Notes: generated by a model not told the origin, from the letters alone. DNA of 64,000 bases from Paraburkholderia translucens (GCF_020881035.1 NZ_JAJITC010000002.1:310001-374000); one strand, 5' to 3'; positions 43,581 to 53,188 are shown, counted from the stretch's first letter. A program made the numbers and translations.

Positions 43581-44893
43581 ACTCGAGTGGTTCGTTCCCA
43601 AAAGCGTGACAGCAAAGCCGGATCACGCAGCGCTTCGATCTGCTGCCACTGTGGATAGGCGGCGCGAAAATCCTCGCCCGTCATATGGGCGTCCTTAGCC
43701 GGATACATGCGGCCACCGCCCTCGCGCACGATCGCATCGAGCCGCTCAAACAGCTTGCGGTTCGATGCGTCGCGCTGCGGGAAATCGAGGGCAAGCGAGG
43801 TCCCCTCCAGCGGAAAGGACAGCAAGCCAGGCGATCGAAGATCGCCGCAGCGCTTGAGCACCGCGAGTATCGAGCCGGTGCCGCTAAGGGCGATCGCCTC
43901 GAGAATGGCGCGGGTAGCATCGCGCGCGACCGGTGCCGGCAGCACACACTGATACTGCTGAAAACCCGCTCGACCGTAAATGCGATTCCATTCAAGCAGG
44001 CTGTCGAGCGGGTAAAAGTAGGCGTCGTAGCTGACGCAAGAGCGCACCGTGTCGGCGCGTTGCCGCCTGTAATACAACTCGTTGAACGCGCGCAATGTCA
44101 GCCGGTTGAACACCGGTATCGGCGAGGTGAACGGTACTGTGCGCGTCTTCCGGCGTGCAACCTCGAGCCCTCCAGTGCGCGCGTGGTCGCCGACCATGAA
44201 AATACCCCGGCCAAGCGCGGCATCGCGGCTCTGACAGTCGACCCACGCCACGCTGTATTCATGCAGTGGATCGAGCCGTTCGGAAAGCGCGAAGAATTCG
44301 TCGAGATTGGCAAACCGGATGCTGGTCACGTCGAGCATGCTCGATCTGATCGGCATCAACTGGATCTCCGCCCAGGTGATGAGTCCGGTCATGCCGAGGC
44401 CACCGATCGTCGCCGCGAAGAACTCGGCGTTCGTGTCCGGTGCGCATTCGAACTGCGTGCCATCGCTGCGCAATAGACCAAAGCGCCGCACATGCCGGCC
44501 GAACGTGCCGCGTACGTGATGATTCTTGCCGTGCACGTCGTTGGCGATCGCGCCGCCGAGGGTCGCGTACTTGGTGCCAGGCGTGACCGGCAGCATCCAG
44601 CCGCGTGGGATCACCACATCGAGAATTTGCCCGAGCGTCATACCAGGCTCGGCGCGCAAGATGCCGTTGTCCCAATCGGCCGAAATCAGGCGATCCATCG
44701 GCAGCGTCTGGATCACGTTGCCCGAGGCAGCGAGGCAACTGTCGCCATAGCTGCGTCCATTGCCGAATGCGAGCGTCGTGCGCCCCTCGTTGCCTGCCTC
44801 GCGCCAGACCGCGGCGGCTGAATCGCGCCATGCGATCGGATGCGCATCTTGTGGCGCGTACGGATAGCGCCCCCAGGAATAGACTTTCGGCAT
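43577..44893 (-). CDS. dprE1: Decaprenylphosphoryl-beta-D-ribose oxidase (DprE1-like)
   Basis: A 438-residue FAD enzyme of the vanillyl-alcohol oxidase fold. The FAD pyrophosphate loop is FGNGRSYGD (about 43-51), followed by PGTKYATLGGAIANDVHGKNHH and GGLGMTGLITWAEIQLM. The C-terminal GGGRMYPAKDAHMTGEDF matches the mycobacterial DprE1 end, with Lys400 at the catalytic lysine position. It oxidises C2 of polyprenyl-phospho-ribose. By alignment from memory, the residue at the mycobacterial Cys387 position is Ala368. Four-gene operon with ubiA, dprE2 and gtrA. Confidence 0.9.
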   Translation of the reverse strand: MPKVYSWGRYPYAPQDAHPIAWRDSAAAVWREAGNEGRTTLAFGNGRSYGDSCLAASGNVIQTLPMDRLISADWDNGILRAEPGMTLGQILDVVIPRGWMLPVTPGTKYATLGGAIANDVHGKNHHVRGTFGRHVRRFGLLRSDGTQFECAPDTNAEFFAATIGGLGMTGLITWAEIQLMPIRSSMLDVTSIRFANLDEFFALSERLDPLHEYSVAWVDCQSRDAALGRGIFMVGDHARTGGLEVARRKTRTVPFTSPIPVFNRLTLRAFNELYYRRQRADTVRSCVSYDAYFYPLDSLLEWNRIYGRAGFQQYQCVLPAPVARDATRAILEAIALSGTGSILAVLKRCGDLRSPGLLSFPLEGTSLALDFPQRDASNRKLFERLDAIVREGGGRMYPAKDAHMTGEDFRAAYPQWQQIEALRDPALLSRFWERTTRV

Positions 44894-44896
44894 CAG

Positions 44897-46321
44897 CTAG
44901 ATCGCCATCCAGAAGACGATGCCGCACAGCCCGAAGACTACCCAGCTGACGCGGTCCTTCGCCGCGTACACGATCGGATCGTCATGCATCTGTCCGCGAT
45001 GCGCGAGGACCCACGTCCGGCTCACCCAGTAGAGCAGCAGGGGACAGGCAAGCCAGATGAATTGCGGATGCCGGTACAGGCTCGTGGTATTGCTGTCCTG
45101 GATGTAAAGCGCGAGAACCAGCACGGAAAGATAGCCCGAGGCGGCCCCAAGCGACGAGATCAGCGACAGATCGCTTGCCACATAGCCTCTTCCGCGCGAC
45201 TTCGCGAGGCCGCGCTCCTGCAGCGCATGCAGTTCCGCATAGCGCTTGACGAGCGCGAGGCTAAGAAAAACGAACATCGAAAAAGCGAGCAGCCAGAATG
45301 TGAGTTTGGCATCGATCGCCGCGGCGCCGGCGATTATCCGGGTGGTATAGAGCGAGGCCAATACGACCACGTCCACCATCACCCGCCGCTTGAGATGAAA
45401 AGAATAGGCGAGCGTCAGTACGTAATACCCCAGCAGTGTCAGCGCGAACTTGTGAGGCAGGAGGAACCACGCAATCGACCCGCCCATCACAAGGAGCACA
45501 GGAAAGAGCGCCGCCCCCCAGGCGAGAGGTAACGAGCCGGAAGCGAGCGGACGTTTGCGCTTTGTCGGGTGATGCCGATCGTCTTCGAGATCGAGCAGGT
45601 CATTGAGCAGATAGACGCTCGACGCGCACATACCGAATGCAAGAAAGGCCAGCGCCGCCGACAGCAGCAAGGCCGGATCCGACGCTTGATGCGCCGCCAG
45701 CAATGGAACGAAAATCAGCAGATTTTTCAGCCACTGATGTAGCCGCAAGGACTTCGCCCACGGCTTCAACCACCCGGCGCGCCCATCGATCACCCGCGCG
45801 ACGTTGCCTTGCTTGCGCGCCGTGCGCTCCACACCATTCGACGGATTGACCACGTACGCGCGCTCCGCGGCGGCCCATACGGCCACATCGTCATGCGAAT
45901 TTCCCGCGTAGTCGAAGCCTTTCTCGCCGAACTCCGCAACCAATACGTCGCGCTTGCGATGCGCGGACAGGTTGGTGACGCCATCGGTCGCGAAAGTCCT
46001 ATCGAAGAGTCCCAGGTGCTCGGCAATCGCCTTCGCGTAGCGCTCGTGACTCGCGGTCGCGAGGACGAGTGTGCGCCCCGCGGCTCGCTCCTCTTTAAGC
46101 CACTCGATTACCGCGGGGTCGTAGGGCAGAACGGTGACATCGATATTGGTCGCCGCGGCGAGGCGCGCTTTGAGCCCGGCTTTGCCCTCGCGCATGAGCC
46201 ACAGAAGCGGCTCATAAAAACGATGCGGGGCAGAACGGGTAAAAGCAAAGCCGCATTCGATCAGCACATCCGAACGAATCAGTGTTCCGTCGAGGTCTAC
46301 CACGAGAGGCTTACAGCTCAT
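44897..46321 (-). CDS. HAD phosphatase fused to UbiA-type polyprenyl-phosphate phosphoribosyltransferase
   Basis: A 474-residue fusion. Residues about 1-185 are a HAD hydrolase with the nucleophile motif VVDLDGT (Asp9, Asp11). Residues about 190-474 are a UbiA prenyltransferase-family membrane domain with about nine helices and NDLLDLEDDRHHPTKRKRP, the signature of the mycobacterial DPPR synthase Rv3806c. Expected chemistry: transfer of ribose-5-P from PRPP to polyprenyl phosphate, then removal of the 5'-phosphate by the HAD half. A GTG at 46330 is an alternative start. It is the first gene of the operon. Confidence 0.88.
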   Translation of the reverse strand: MSCKPLVVDLDGTLIRSDVLIECGFAFTRSAPHRFYEPLLWLMREGKAGLKARLAAATNIDVTVLPYDPAVIEWLKEERAAGRTLVLATASHERYAKAIAEHLGLFDRTFATDGVTNLSAHRKRDVLVAEFGEKGFDYAGNSHDDVAVWAAAERAYVVNPSNGVERTARKQGNVARVIDGRAGWLKPWAKSLRLHQWLKNLLIFVPLLAAHQASDPALLLSAALAFLAFGMCASSVYLLNDLLDLEDDRHHPTKRKRPLASGSLPLAWGAALFPVLLVMGGSIAWFLLPHKFALTLLGYYVLTLAYSFHLKRRVMVDVVVLASLYTTRIIAGAAAIDAKLTFWLLAFSMFVFLSLALVKRYAELHALQERGLAKSRGRGYVASDLSLISSLGAASGYLSVLVLALYIQDSNTTSLYRHPQFIWLACPLLLYWVSRTWVLAHRGQMHDDPIVYAAKDRVSWVVFGLCGIVFWMAI

Positions 46322-46527
46322 TGCATTCACCGCTGCCGGAAAATTGGGTGAGAAAACGATGGCACATTAGGAAATTTGACTGCGCAAAGTAGGAACTGGA
46401 CGAGACGATCGACGCCTTGGTCCAGGCTGCGCAAATACTACAACATCCGATGCGCAAGGCGGTTGCGGCCCATCGGAGCGGTGCCGCACCCTCTTTTAAC
46501 AGAAGAAAAGAGAAAGTAATTAACGAT

Positions 46528-47661
46528 TCAGGAAGACAATACCTGTTCATACAGCGATTTATATGCGCTGCCCAACGCTGCACCCGAAAACAATCGCTCA
46601 TACCGCTCCCGCGCCGCCGCGCCCATGCGGCACGCCAGCGCTTCGTCGAGCGCCAGCCGGTTGATGGCGGCGGCCAGCGGCTGCGGCGCCTCGGGCGGCA
46701 CGACGAATCCCGTCACGCCATCCTCGTTGACGAACGACGTTCCGGAGCCGACTTCACAGCACACCATCGGCTTGCCGAACATCGCCGCCTCGACCAGCAC
46801 CATCCCGAACGCTTCCGAGCGCAAATGCGAGGGCAGCACCATCGCGCGACAGCCCTTGAGCAGCGCGACCTTTTCGTCATGGGTAACCTGCCCGGCGAAC
46901 ACCACGTTGCTCGCGCCATGCTCGCGCGCCAATGCAGCGAGCCGCTCGCGCTCCGGTCCCGAGCCCGCGATGACGATTTTCGCCTGCACGTGCCGCGCAG
47001 CCTCGACGAGCGTATGTAGCCCCTTGTAATAGCGCAACACGCCGAGCGCCAGAAAATACGGCTCATCCGGTTCGAGACCGAGCCGGCTCGCGAGATTGCG
47101 CTGCGCATCGGCCGGCTGCGGCGCGTCGCGATAATCGATGATCCCCAGCGGAATCGTCTTCAGGCGCTCCGGCGACACGCAGGCGGCGAGCGCCTCGCTG
47201 GTCCGCGCATAGGCGGGAGACGTCGCCACCACCGCGGACATGCTACGCAGCGTGCGCCGCATCAGCGGTCCATAGACCGCGCCAAGCAGCTTTTGCCGCA
47301 CGATGTCGGAGTGATACGTCATCACCGTCGGCTTTTTCGTGCGTCCGAGCAGATGCAAGACGTCGGCGAACGGCCACGGAAAGTGGAAATGCACGACGTC
47401 GGCCCAGTCGGCCATCTCGCGGTACCTGATCACCGAGCACGGCCCCCCGAGATCGCACGATGCCGGCGCCGCCCACGATTTCTCGCGGATCACCTGCCCT
47501 TCGGGATAGTCGACGACCGTCGGGGTCGGGCTCGGCGACAAGGTGAGAATGCGCGGTTCGACGCCGCGTTCGCGCGTCGCTAGCGCAATCTGGCGGATCG
47601 CTTCCTGCAGGCCGCCGGGCGGGTCCGGGAAGTACGTGCGGTACACATGAACGACTCTCAC
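46528..47661 (-). CDS. Family 4 glycosyltransferase
   Basis: A 377-residue GT-B enzyme of the WbpZ/WbaZ-like kind. The N-terminus VVHVYRTYFPDPPGGLQEAI, VMTYHSDIVRQK, YFLALGVLRYYKGLHTL and the retaining motif SEAFGMVLVEAAMFG are clear. The start is GTG overlapping the preceding stop (GTGA at 47661-47658); upstream in-frame codons overlap the neighbour and are non-conserved. It is the last gene in a five-gene operon. Relatives add mannose or D-rhamnose, which would fit the GDP-mannose genes here. Confidence 0.87.
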   Translation of the reverse strand: MRVVHVYRTYFPDPPGGLQEAIRQIALATRERGVEPRILTLSPSPTPTVVDYPEGQVIREKSWAAPASCDLGGPCSVIRYREMADWADVVHFHFPWPFADVLHLLGRTKKPTVMTYHSDIVRQKLLGAVYGPLMRRTLRSMSAVVATSPAYARTSEALAACVSPERLKTIPLGIIDYRDAPQPADAQRNLASRLGLEPDEPYFLALGVLRYYKGLHTLVEAARHVQAKIVIAGSGPERERLAALAREHGASNVVFAGQVTHDEKVALLKGCRAMVLPSHLRSEAFGMVLVEAAMFGKPMVCCEVGSGTSFVNEDGVTGFVVPPEAPQPLAAAINRLALDEALACRMGAAARERYERLFSGAALGSAYKSLYEQVLSS

Positions 47662-48911
47662 GTGCGCACCTCCGCGCCGTGCTGCTGCGCGTTGCTGCCG
47701 CCGGCTTGCGGGTAGAGGAAAGTGATCGCCAGCATCTTGTCGAGCCGCGCCTCCCACGTATTGTCGCCAACCGCCGCGCGTGCTTCATCCGCGTTCAGCT
47801 TGCCGCGCGCCAACTGCTTTTCGATCGCCATGATGAACGCGTCGGCATCGCCGCCCACTTCGAGGCCCGCGCGCGGCTCCTTCGCGAAATCGAGCGGCGT
47901 CGATACGACCGGCAAACCGGCCGCGAGATATTCGTAGAACTTCATCGGAAACATCGAGTGCGTGTACTCGTTGATCAACGTCGGCAGCACGCCGACCCGC
48001 ATGCCGCGCAGATACTGCGGCAGCACGCGATATGGCCGGTAGCCGAGCAGATGCACGTTCGGCAGACGCGCGAGCTGTGCGAGCAGATCGCTGCGCTGCC
48101 CCTCGCGCTCCTCGCCGATGATCACCCATTGCCACTGCGGCCGCGCCTGCGCGGTATGCAGCAGCAGCGGCAGGTCGACCTTGAAGTCCGACAGCACGCC
48201 GTGATACACGAGCCGCGGCTCGTCGATGGCGGCGAGTTCGGCGGGCAGCGGCCCGTCGGCGCGCGCCGCGCCGAAGTGCGCTTCATCGACGACGTTGCCG
48301 AAGAAATGGGTATTGCGGTTGAACGGCAGGCACACGTCCTTCAACGACTGCGCAGTCGTAAACACCGCCTCGCAGCGCCCGAGCAGATCCTGCTGCGCGT
48401 TGCGGAACGCATCGACGTCGACGCCGGGAATCGCCGCGATGTCGTCGACGCAGTGATAGACGAGCGGCCCGCGCGGCAGCGTCGCGATCGCATCGAGCAT
48501 GTACGGGTGGTAGGTCCACACGACCGGCTTGCCGTAGCGATGCGACCTCGCGAAGCGGTTCACCGAAAAGCGCAGCATCGCCTGATTCAGCGCGCGCACG
48601 AACGGCAGATGATGCCCCGCCGGCACCATCAGCGGCGACAGCACCCAGATGTTGTCGGCGCGGCGCGGCGGCCCGAGCACGAGCGACTGCACGCCGCGCC
48701 ACAGGCGTCGCCACAGCCGCGACCAGTCGCGCCCGCTGCCCACTTTCGGCGAGCGGAAGCCGACGCTTTCCACATACAGGATTCGCCAGCCGCGCGCGGC
48801 GAGGATGCTCGCCGTGTGCTGCTTGTTGGTCCAGTACGGCTCGTCCCAGTCGGCGGTCGAAAACAGCACGCAGTCTTGCGCGGGAAGCACGGGGTTCTTG
48901 CCGTCAGCCAA
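47658..48911 (-). CDS. Glycosyltransferase, GT1/GT4-like
   Basis: A 417-residue protein with CVLFSTADWDEPYWTNKQH at the start, VVWTYHPYMLDAI, LVYHGVLSDFKVDLPLL and the C-terminal MFPMKFYEYLAAGLPVVST. These fit a GT-B enzyme of the type found in exopolysaccharide operons. The likely start is TTG at 48911: it overlaps the wecB stop and has GAGG six bases upstream. A GTG at 48893 is the alternative. The donor is unknown. Confidence 0.8.
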   Translation of the reverse strand: MADGKNPVLPAQDCVLFSTADWDEPYWTNKQHTASILAARGWRILYVESVGFRSPKVGSGRDWSRLWRRLWRGVQSLVLGPPRRADNIWVLSPLMVPAGHHLPFVRALNQAMLRFSVNRFARSHRYGKPVVWTYHPYMLDAIATLPRGPLVYHCVDDIAAIPGVDVDAFRNAQQDLLGRCEAVFTTAQSLKDVCLPFNRNTHFFGNVVDEAHFGAARADGPLPAELAAIDEPRLVYHGVLSDFKVDLPLLLHTAQARPQWQWVIIGEEREGQRSDLLAQLARLPNVHLLGYRPYRVLPQYLRGMRVGVLPTLINEYTHSMFPMKFYEYLAAGLPVVSTPLDFAKEPRAGLEVGGDADAFIMAIEKQLARGKLNADEARAAVGDNTWEARLDKMLAITFLYPQAGGSNAQQHGAEVRT

Positions 48912-50022
48912 CGAACACCTCGACCGGTCGGCCGCGCAGGCTGTCGACGATGCGCCGCGACGCCAGCCCGTCGCCGTACGGATTCGCACGATCGCGCAGC
49001 GCGGCGCGCCGCGCCGGATCGTCGAGCCAGCCGATCACCGCGCGCTCGATGCTCGCAGCGCTTTGGCCCGCGAGCGTCGCGAAACCGGCATCGACGCCTT
49101 CGCGGCGCTCGGTGTGATTGCGCATCACGACGACCGGCACGCCGAAGGTCGGCGCTTCTTCCTGGATGCCGCCCGAATCGCTGACCACGACGGCGCTGCC
49201 GCTGATCAGGTAGAGGCTGGTCGGATAGTCCACCGGTTCGATCAGTGCGAGGTTCGGGATGCCGTCGAGCTCGCGGTGCACGGGCTCGCGCACGGCCGGG
49301 TTCAGATGCACCGGGAACACCCAGCGGTAATCGCTATAGCGTTGGCAAAGATCGCGCAGCACGCGGCAAATGTCCTGCAGCACGTCGCCGAAATTCTCGC
49401 GGCGATGGCACGTGACCAGCACGTGCTGCTGCGCGCCGTGCCATGCGGGCAGCGGACTCGCGGGCGGCGTGACGCTCCAGCTCGCGCGCACTTCGCCGAT
49501 CGCATCGACGACCGTGTTGCCGGTCACGACGATCTTGTGCGCCGCGACGCCTTCGGCAAGCAGGCTGTCACGCGCCCGCGCGGTCGGCGCGAAATGCAGC
49601 GTCGCGATGCGGCCGAGCAGGCTGCGGTTGGCTTCCTCGGGAAACGGACTCGCCAGATCGCCGGTGCGCAGCCCCGCTTCGACGTGTCCGACGCGGATAC
49701 CGCGCTGGAACGCCGCGAAGCCCGCGCAGAACGCGGTCGTCGTATCGCCCTGCACGATCACCCAGTCGGGACGCGTTTCGTCGAGCGCTCGATCGAGCGC
49801 GGCGATCAGGCGCGACGCGAGCGCGTTCAGCGATTGCCCGGGGTGCATCGTTTCGAGCGTGATGTCCGGTTCGATGCCGAAATATTCGAGCGCCTGGCCG
49901 GCCATGTCCTTGTGCTGTCCGCTCGCGCAGACGATCGTGTCGAACTCGCTGCGCAGCGCTCGCACGAGCGGCGCAAGCTTGATGACCTCGGGCCGAGTGC
50001 CCATCACCACCATGACTTTCAT
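48904..50022 (-). CDS. wecB: UDP-N-acetylglucosamine 2-epimerase (non-hydrolysing)
   Basis: A 372-residue GT-B-fold epimerase that interconverts UDP-GlcNAc and UDP-ManNAc. The N-terminus MVVMGTRPEVIKLAPLVRAL, HVEAGLRTGD, CHRRENFG and SDSGGIQEEAP with its catalytic acidic residues are all present. The ATG at 50022 overlaps the deacetylase stop at 50019-50021. No UDP-ManNAc dehydrogenase (WecC) is next to it, so ManNAc itself is probably the sugar used. Confidence 0.95.
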   Translation of the reverse strand: MKVMVVMGTRPEVIKLAPLVRALRSEFDTIVCASGQHKDMAGQALEYFGIEPDITLETMHPGQSLNALASRLIAALDRALDETRPDWVIVQGDTTTAFCAGFAAFQRGIRVGHVEAGLRTGDLASPFPEEANRSLLGRIATLHFAPTARARDSLLAEGVAAHKIVVTGNTVVDAIGEVRASWSVTPPASPLPAWHGAQQHVLVTCHRRENFGDVLQDICRVLRDLCQRYSDYRWVFPVHLNPAVREPVHRELDGIPNLALIEPVDYPTSLYLISGSAVVVSDSGGIQEEAPTFGVPVVVMRNHTERREGVDAGFATLAGQSAASIERAVIGWLDDPARRAALRDRANPYGDGLASRRIVDSLRGRPVEVFVG

Positions 50023-51596
50023 TGCAGTGCTTTCCCCGCCTCGACCTTGGTATGAGCGCCGCGGAACTCGACGCCGAGCGCGAGCGGCGTCGTATCGGCA
50101 AATGGCGTGACGACGCGCCATGCGCCGTCGTGTTCGACGATTTGCGCGAGCGATCTGAAGCGCAGGAAATCGAGCGCGGCTTCCTCGTGCAGGAACAGCG
50201 GCCGTTGCGCCTTGCCGCGCATGTAGGCGATGAACTGCTCGTGCGCGTCGATGCGCGCCGCCTCGCCGGACCAGCCATACGCGTAGCGCTCGGAGAATGG
50301 ATGGTCGAGATAGCCGAACAGCGTGTTGGTCGCATACGCGTAGTCGAAGGCCTGCTTGAAGATCGCGAGCGGATCGCCCTCTTTCAGCATGCAGTCGCCG
50401 TGCAGCATGCACTGCTGGCTATGGCCGACGAAACCCGCCGGCAAACCGGCCAACGCGCCGCCGCGCGCGATCAGAAACTCGGGATCGTTGCGGATGATGC
50501 CGCCGATGCAGCCAGCGTAGCCCGCATCGACGAGGCCGCGCAGCGCGTACGGCGGCGACTGGTGAAACGGCGAGACCGCATAGCGCACCGGCACGCCGGT
50601 CGCGCGTTCGAGCAGTTCGGCCGATTGCACGCCTTCCGCGATCGCCGTGTCGTAGCTGCCGCCCCAGTTCGGCGAATGCGTGGCCGTGTGCGACAGCACC
50701 GCGCCCTGCTGCCGGTCGGCGAGCAACTCGCGCAGGATGTCGTGCTGGCCGCCGCGTTGCAGGTTCCGAGTGTGCACGGCGAGCGTGAACGGCACGCCGA
50801 GACGCTGGTACGCCTGCCACAACGGACGCGCCGATTCGACGTCCTCGTCGCAATCGAGGCGCGAGGTGATCGCCGCGTCGTAGCCCCACGGCAATTCGCT
50901 CAGCACCGGCTGACACGGCAGCGCATCGGAGCGGTAGCCCGACAGAAACTGTTCGACGAGGCGCCATTCGAACGAATCGCACGGGCCGACCGGCCGGTTG
51001 AACCACAACACGCCCGATGCACCGGCGTCCCACAGCGCCGCGTAGGCGAACTGCCGCTCGCCGTTCACGACGACCGAAGCCAGCTCCGCTTCGGCCGGTA
51101 CTTCGGGCGCCTGCGCGAGTGCCCAGATCGAGCCGTCGGCGCGAATCGCGCCGTAGCCGAGGTTGTTCCATTCGTCCGTGAAATCGAAGCGCTCGAACGG
51201 GCGATGCCATGCCGCGCCGCCGAGCGTCTGCGCGCGCACGCCGTAACGCACCGCCGCCGCGCTTTCGCGCGACTCGCCCGAAGGCGCCGATGCACTTCGG
51301 CTCGCCTGCGCCAGTTCAGGCGGCAGGGCCGCGGGCCGATAGCGCAGATAGTTCGCGAGCGCGATCGGCATATGGCCGAACACGATCAGCTTGCGCGGCC
51401 GCGCCTCGACGAATGCGATCAGGTCCGCGCTCCATGCATCGGGCGCGTCGACGGCGACCACGACGTCGGGTGGCGTCTCGTGCAGCATGTTGCGCGTGAT
51501 CGCCTGCGCCTGCGTTGTGCTGACCGAGCGACGCAGCGCTGCCAGCACGTACTGGCCGGCATCGGCGCGCGCGTCGGCAAACGCGACGCCGATCAT
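50019..51596 (-). CDS. Polysaccharide deacetylase-like protein
   Basis: A 525-residue protein. Residues about 230-460 look like a CE4/NodB-type deacetylase: TSRLDCDEDVESA supplies an Asp pair and LSHTATHSPNWGG a metal-site HxxxH motif. The N-terminal ~220 residues are a separate alpha/beta region with VVAVDAPDAW, possibly substrate-binding. There is no signal peptide, so it would act in the cytoplasm on a precursor or lipid-linked glycan. It overlaps both neighbours by 4 bp. Deacetylation is inferred. Confidence 0.7.
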   Translation of the reverse strand: MIGVAFADARADAGQYVLAALRRSVSTTQAQAITRNMLHETPPDVVVAVDAPDAWSADLIAFVEARPRKLIVFGHMPIALANYLRYRPAALPPELAQASRSASAPSGESRESAAAVRYGVRAQTLGGAAWHRPFERFDFTDEWNNLGYGAIRADGSIWALAQAPEVPAEAELASVVVNGERQFAYAALWDAGASGVLWFNRPVGPCDSFEWRLVEQFLSGYRSDALPCQPVLSELPWGYDAAITSRLDCDEDVESARPLWQAYQRLGVPFTLAVHTRNLQRGGQHDILRELLADRQQGAVLSHTATHSPNWGGSYDTAIAEGVQSAELLERATGVPVRYAVSPFHQSPPYALRGLVDAGYAGCIGGIIRNDPEFLIARGGALAGLPAGFVGHSQQCMLHGDCMLKEGDPLAIFKQAFDYAYATNTLFGYLDHPFSERYAYGWSGEAARIDAHEQFIAYMRGKAQRPLFLHEEAALDFLRFRSLAQIVEHDGAWRVVTPFADTTPLALGVEFRGAHTKVEAGKALQ

Positions 51597-52975
51597 GCGC
51601 TCACCACGTGGCGGAATTTGGCCCGGCTGCCCACCCGCACGAAATCGTTGTGGCCGACGTAGGCGATCGTGAACGCGTCCTGCCAGAAGTGGCGCAGCTT
51701 CGCAGTCGTCTGTTCCGCGTTGGCGTGCGGTTCGAGCACGATGCGCAGCGTGGGCGGCGTCGTGCGCAGATCGATCTGGAATTCCTGGATTCCGCCGACG
51801 CGGTGATCGAGCATGTCCTGGATATGGTGCGTCGGATGCGCGACGCCGTTGATCGGCACGACGTCATGTATCCGCCCGACCACGTCGGTCAGGAAGAAGC
51901 CCCGCTCCGTTTCCTGCACGCGCGCGAGATCGCCGGTCGTGTAGCGGATCAACGGCATCAGCCTGTTGCGGAAACCGGTGAACACGAGTTCATGCGCGCC
52001 GTCGAGGCTGTCGGGCGCGACGCGGCTTTCCGGCCAGCCTTCCGATTCGAGGATCTGGAAGCCGCCTTCGTGACCGTCGAGCTCGTAGGCCATGACACCA
52101 AGCTCGGCGAGGCCGTACCGGTCGATCACGCGGCAGCGCAACGCCTTCGCGATCATCTCGCGCGCGTGCGGCTCGAGCAGCTCGCCGCTCGACTCGAATA
52201 CCTGGAACGCCCTGCCGCCGCCGTACTTGCGCTGCACGTAACAGGCGAGCGCATACATCGTCGACGGATGCGAGTGGGCGAGATACGGCCGGCGACGCTT
52301 CAGCACGCGCCACATTTCCTCGAGGCCCTGATCGTCGATGCGGTCGAAGAAGATGTTGCTGCGATTCATCGCGAAGCATTTGAAGTCTTCGCGCGACGGC
52401 CATTCGGGCACGACCTGGTCGGGGAAGCGGCACGCGAAGTGCAGCTCCGAGCGATGGCGCAGCTTGCCGATCCGCTCGCGGCAATAGTTGGTGACCGCCG
52501 ACGAATAATCGGCGCCTTCCTGGTCGTAGTAGATCGTCGTGGAAAGCCCGGTCGAGCCGCCGGTCTTGCACGCGTGATGCTGGCCCGCCACGAGCGGTCC
52601 CGACAGCAGACGCGGCCCCTGCTCGCGGATGATGTCCTTGGTCAGATACGGCAGCTCTTCCAGATAGCGAGGGTCGTCCTTGACCTTGGCGGGATCGAAC
52701 TGTCTCGCCTGGAACAGGTCGCGATAGTAAGGCACCTGCGCGCCGGCGAATTCGAGCGTCGCGACGAGCCGTTCGAGCGCGATGCGGCGGCGATGCGGCA
52801 TCGGCAGCGAATAGTGCTCGCGCAACTCGCGGATCTTTGAGCGCACATCGCGCTTTTCGGCGTTCTCCGCAATCGGATACGCGATATAGCCGCCCGCGAA
52901 ACCCTTCAGCGTGCGAAACGGCTGACGCACGAGCAGGGATTCGGAGTAGCGCAGAAATGGATGATTAGCTCGCAT
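51593..52975 (-). CDS. CapK/PaaK-like adenylate-forming protein
   Basis: A 460-residue member of the phenylacetate-CoA ligase-like group often found in capsule and exopolysaccharide loci (CapK). The AMP-binding glycine loop is KTGGSTGLST, the A5-like region is DRYGLAELGVMAYE and the A7/A8-like region RYTTGDLARVQ followed by GRIHDVVPING. The first gene of the operon 46528-52975. Its acyl substrate and acceptor are unknown; it may activate an acid used to decorate the glycan. Confidence 0.82.
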   Translation of the reverse strand: MRANHPFLRYSESLLVRQPFRTLKGFAGGYIAYPIAENAEKRDVRSKIRELREHYSLPMPHRRRIALERLVATLEFAGAQVPYYRDLFQARQFDPAKVKDDPRYLEELPYLTKDIIREQGPRLLSGPLVAGQHHACKTGGSTGLSTTIYYDQEGADYSSAVTNYCRERIGKLRHRSELHFACRFPDQVVPEWPSREDFKCFAMNRSNIFFDRIDDQGLEEMWRVLKRRRPYLAHSHPSTMYALACYVQRKYGGGRAFQVFESSGELLEPHAREMIAKALRCRVIDRYGLAELGVMAYELDGHEGGFQILESEGWPESRVAPDSLDGAHELVFTGFRNRLMPLIRYTTGDLARVQETERGFFLTDVVGRIHDVVPINGVAHPTHHIQDMLDHRVGGIQEFQIDLRTTPPTLRIVLEPHANAEQTTAKLRHFWQDAFTIAYVGHNDFVRVGSRAKFRHVVSA

Positions 52976-53188
52976 CGAATTCGAACCTTGTTACGCCTCG
53001 GGGTCTGCCACGAGGTGTTGCTGAAGTGCGGGACCGGCCTGGCGCCGGATAGCCGGATAGCCGGTGGGTCCGCCTGCCGCCGTCGCGCCCGCGTGACGCT
53101 CGTCGCTCGCCGCCCGCCGCACGCCGCGGCTCGACGCGCGTCCCGGCGCCAGCGCACCATGCGGCGAGCCGGCCGCGCGCTCGCGTGC

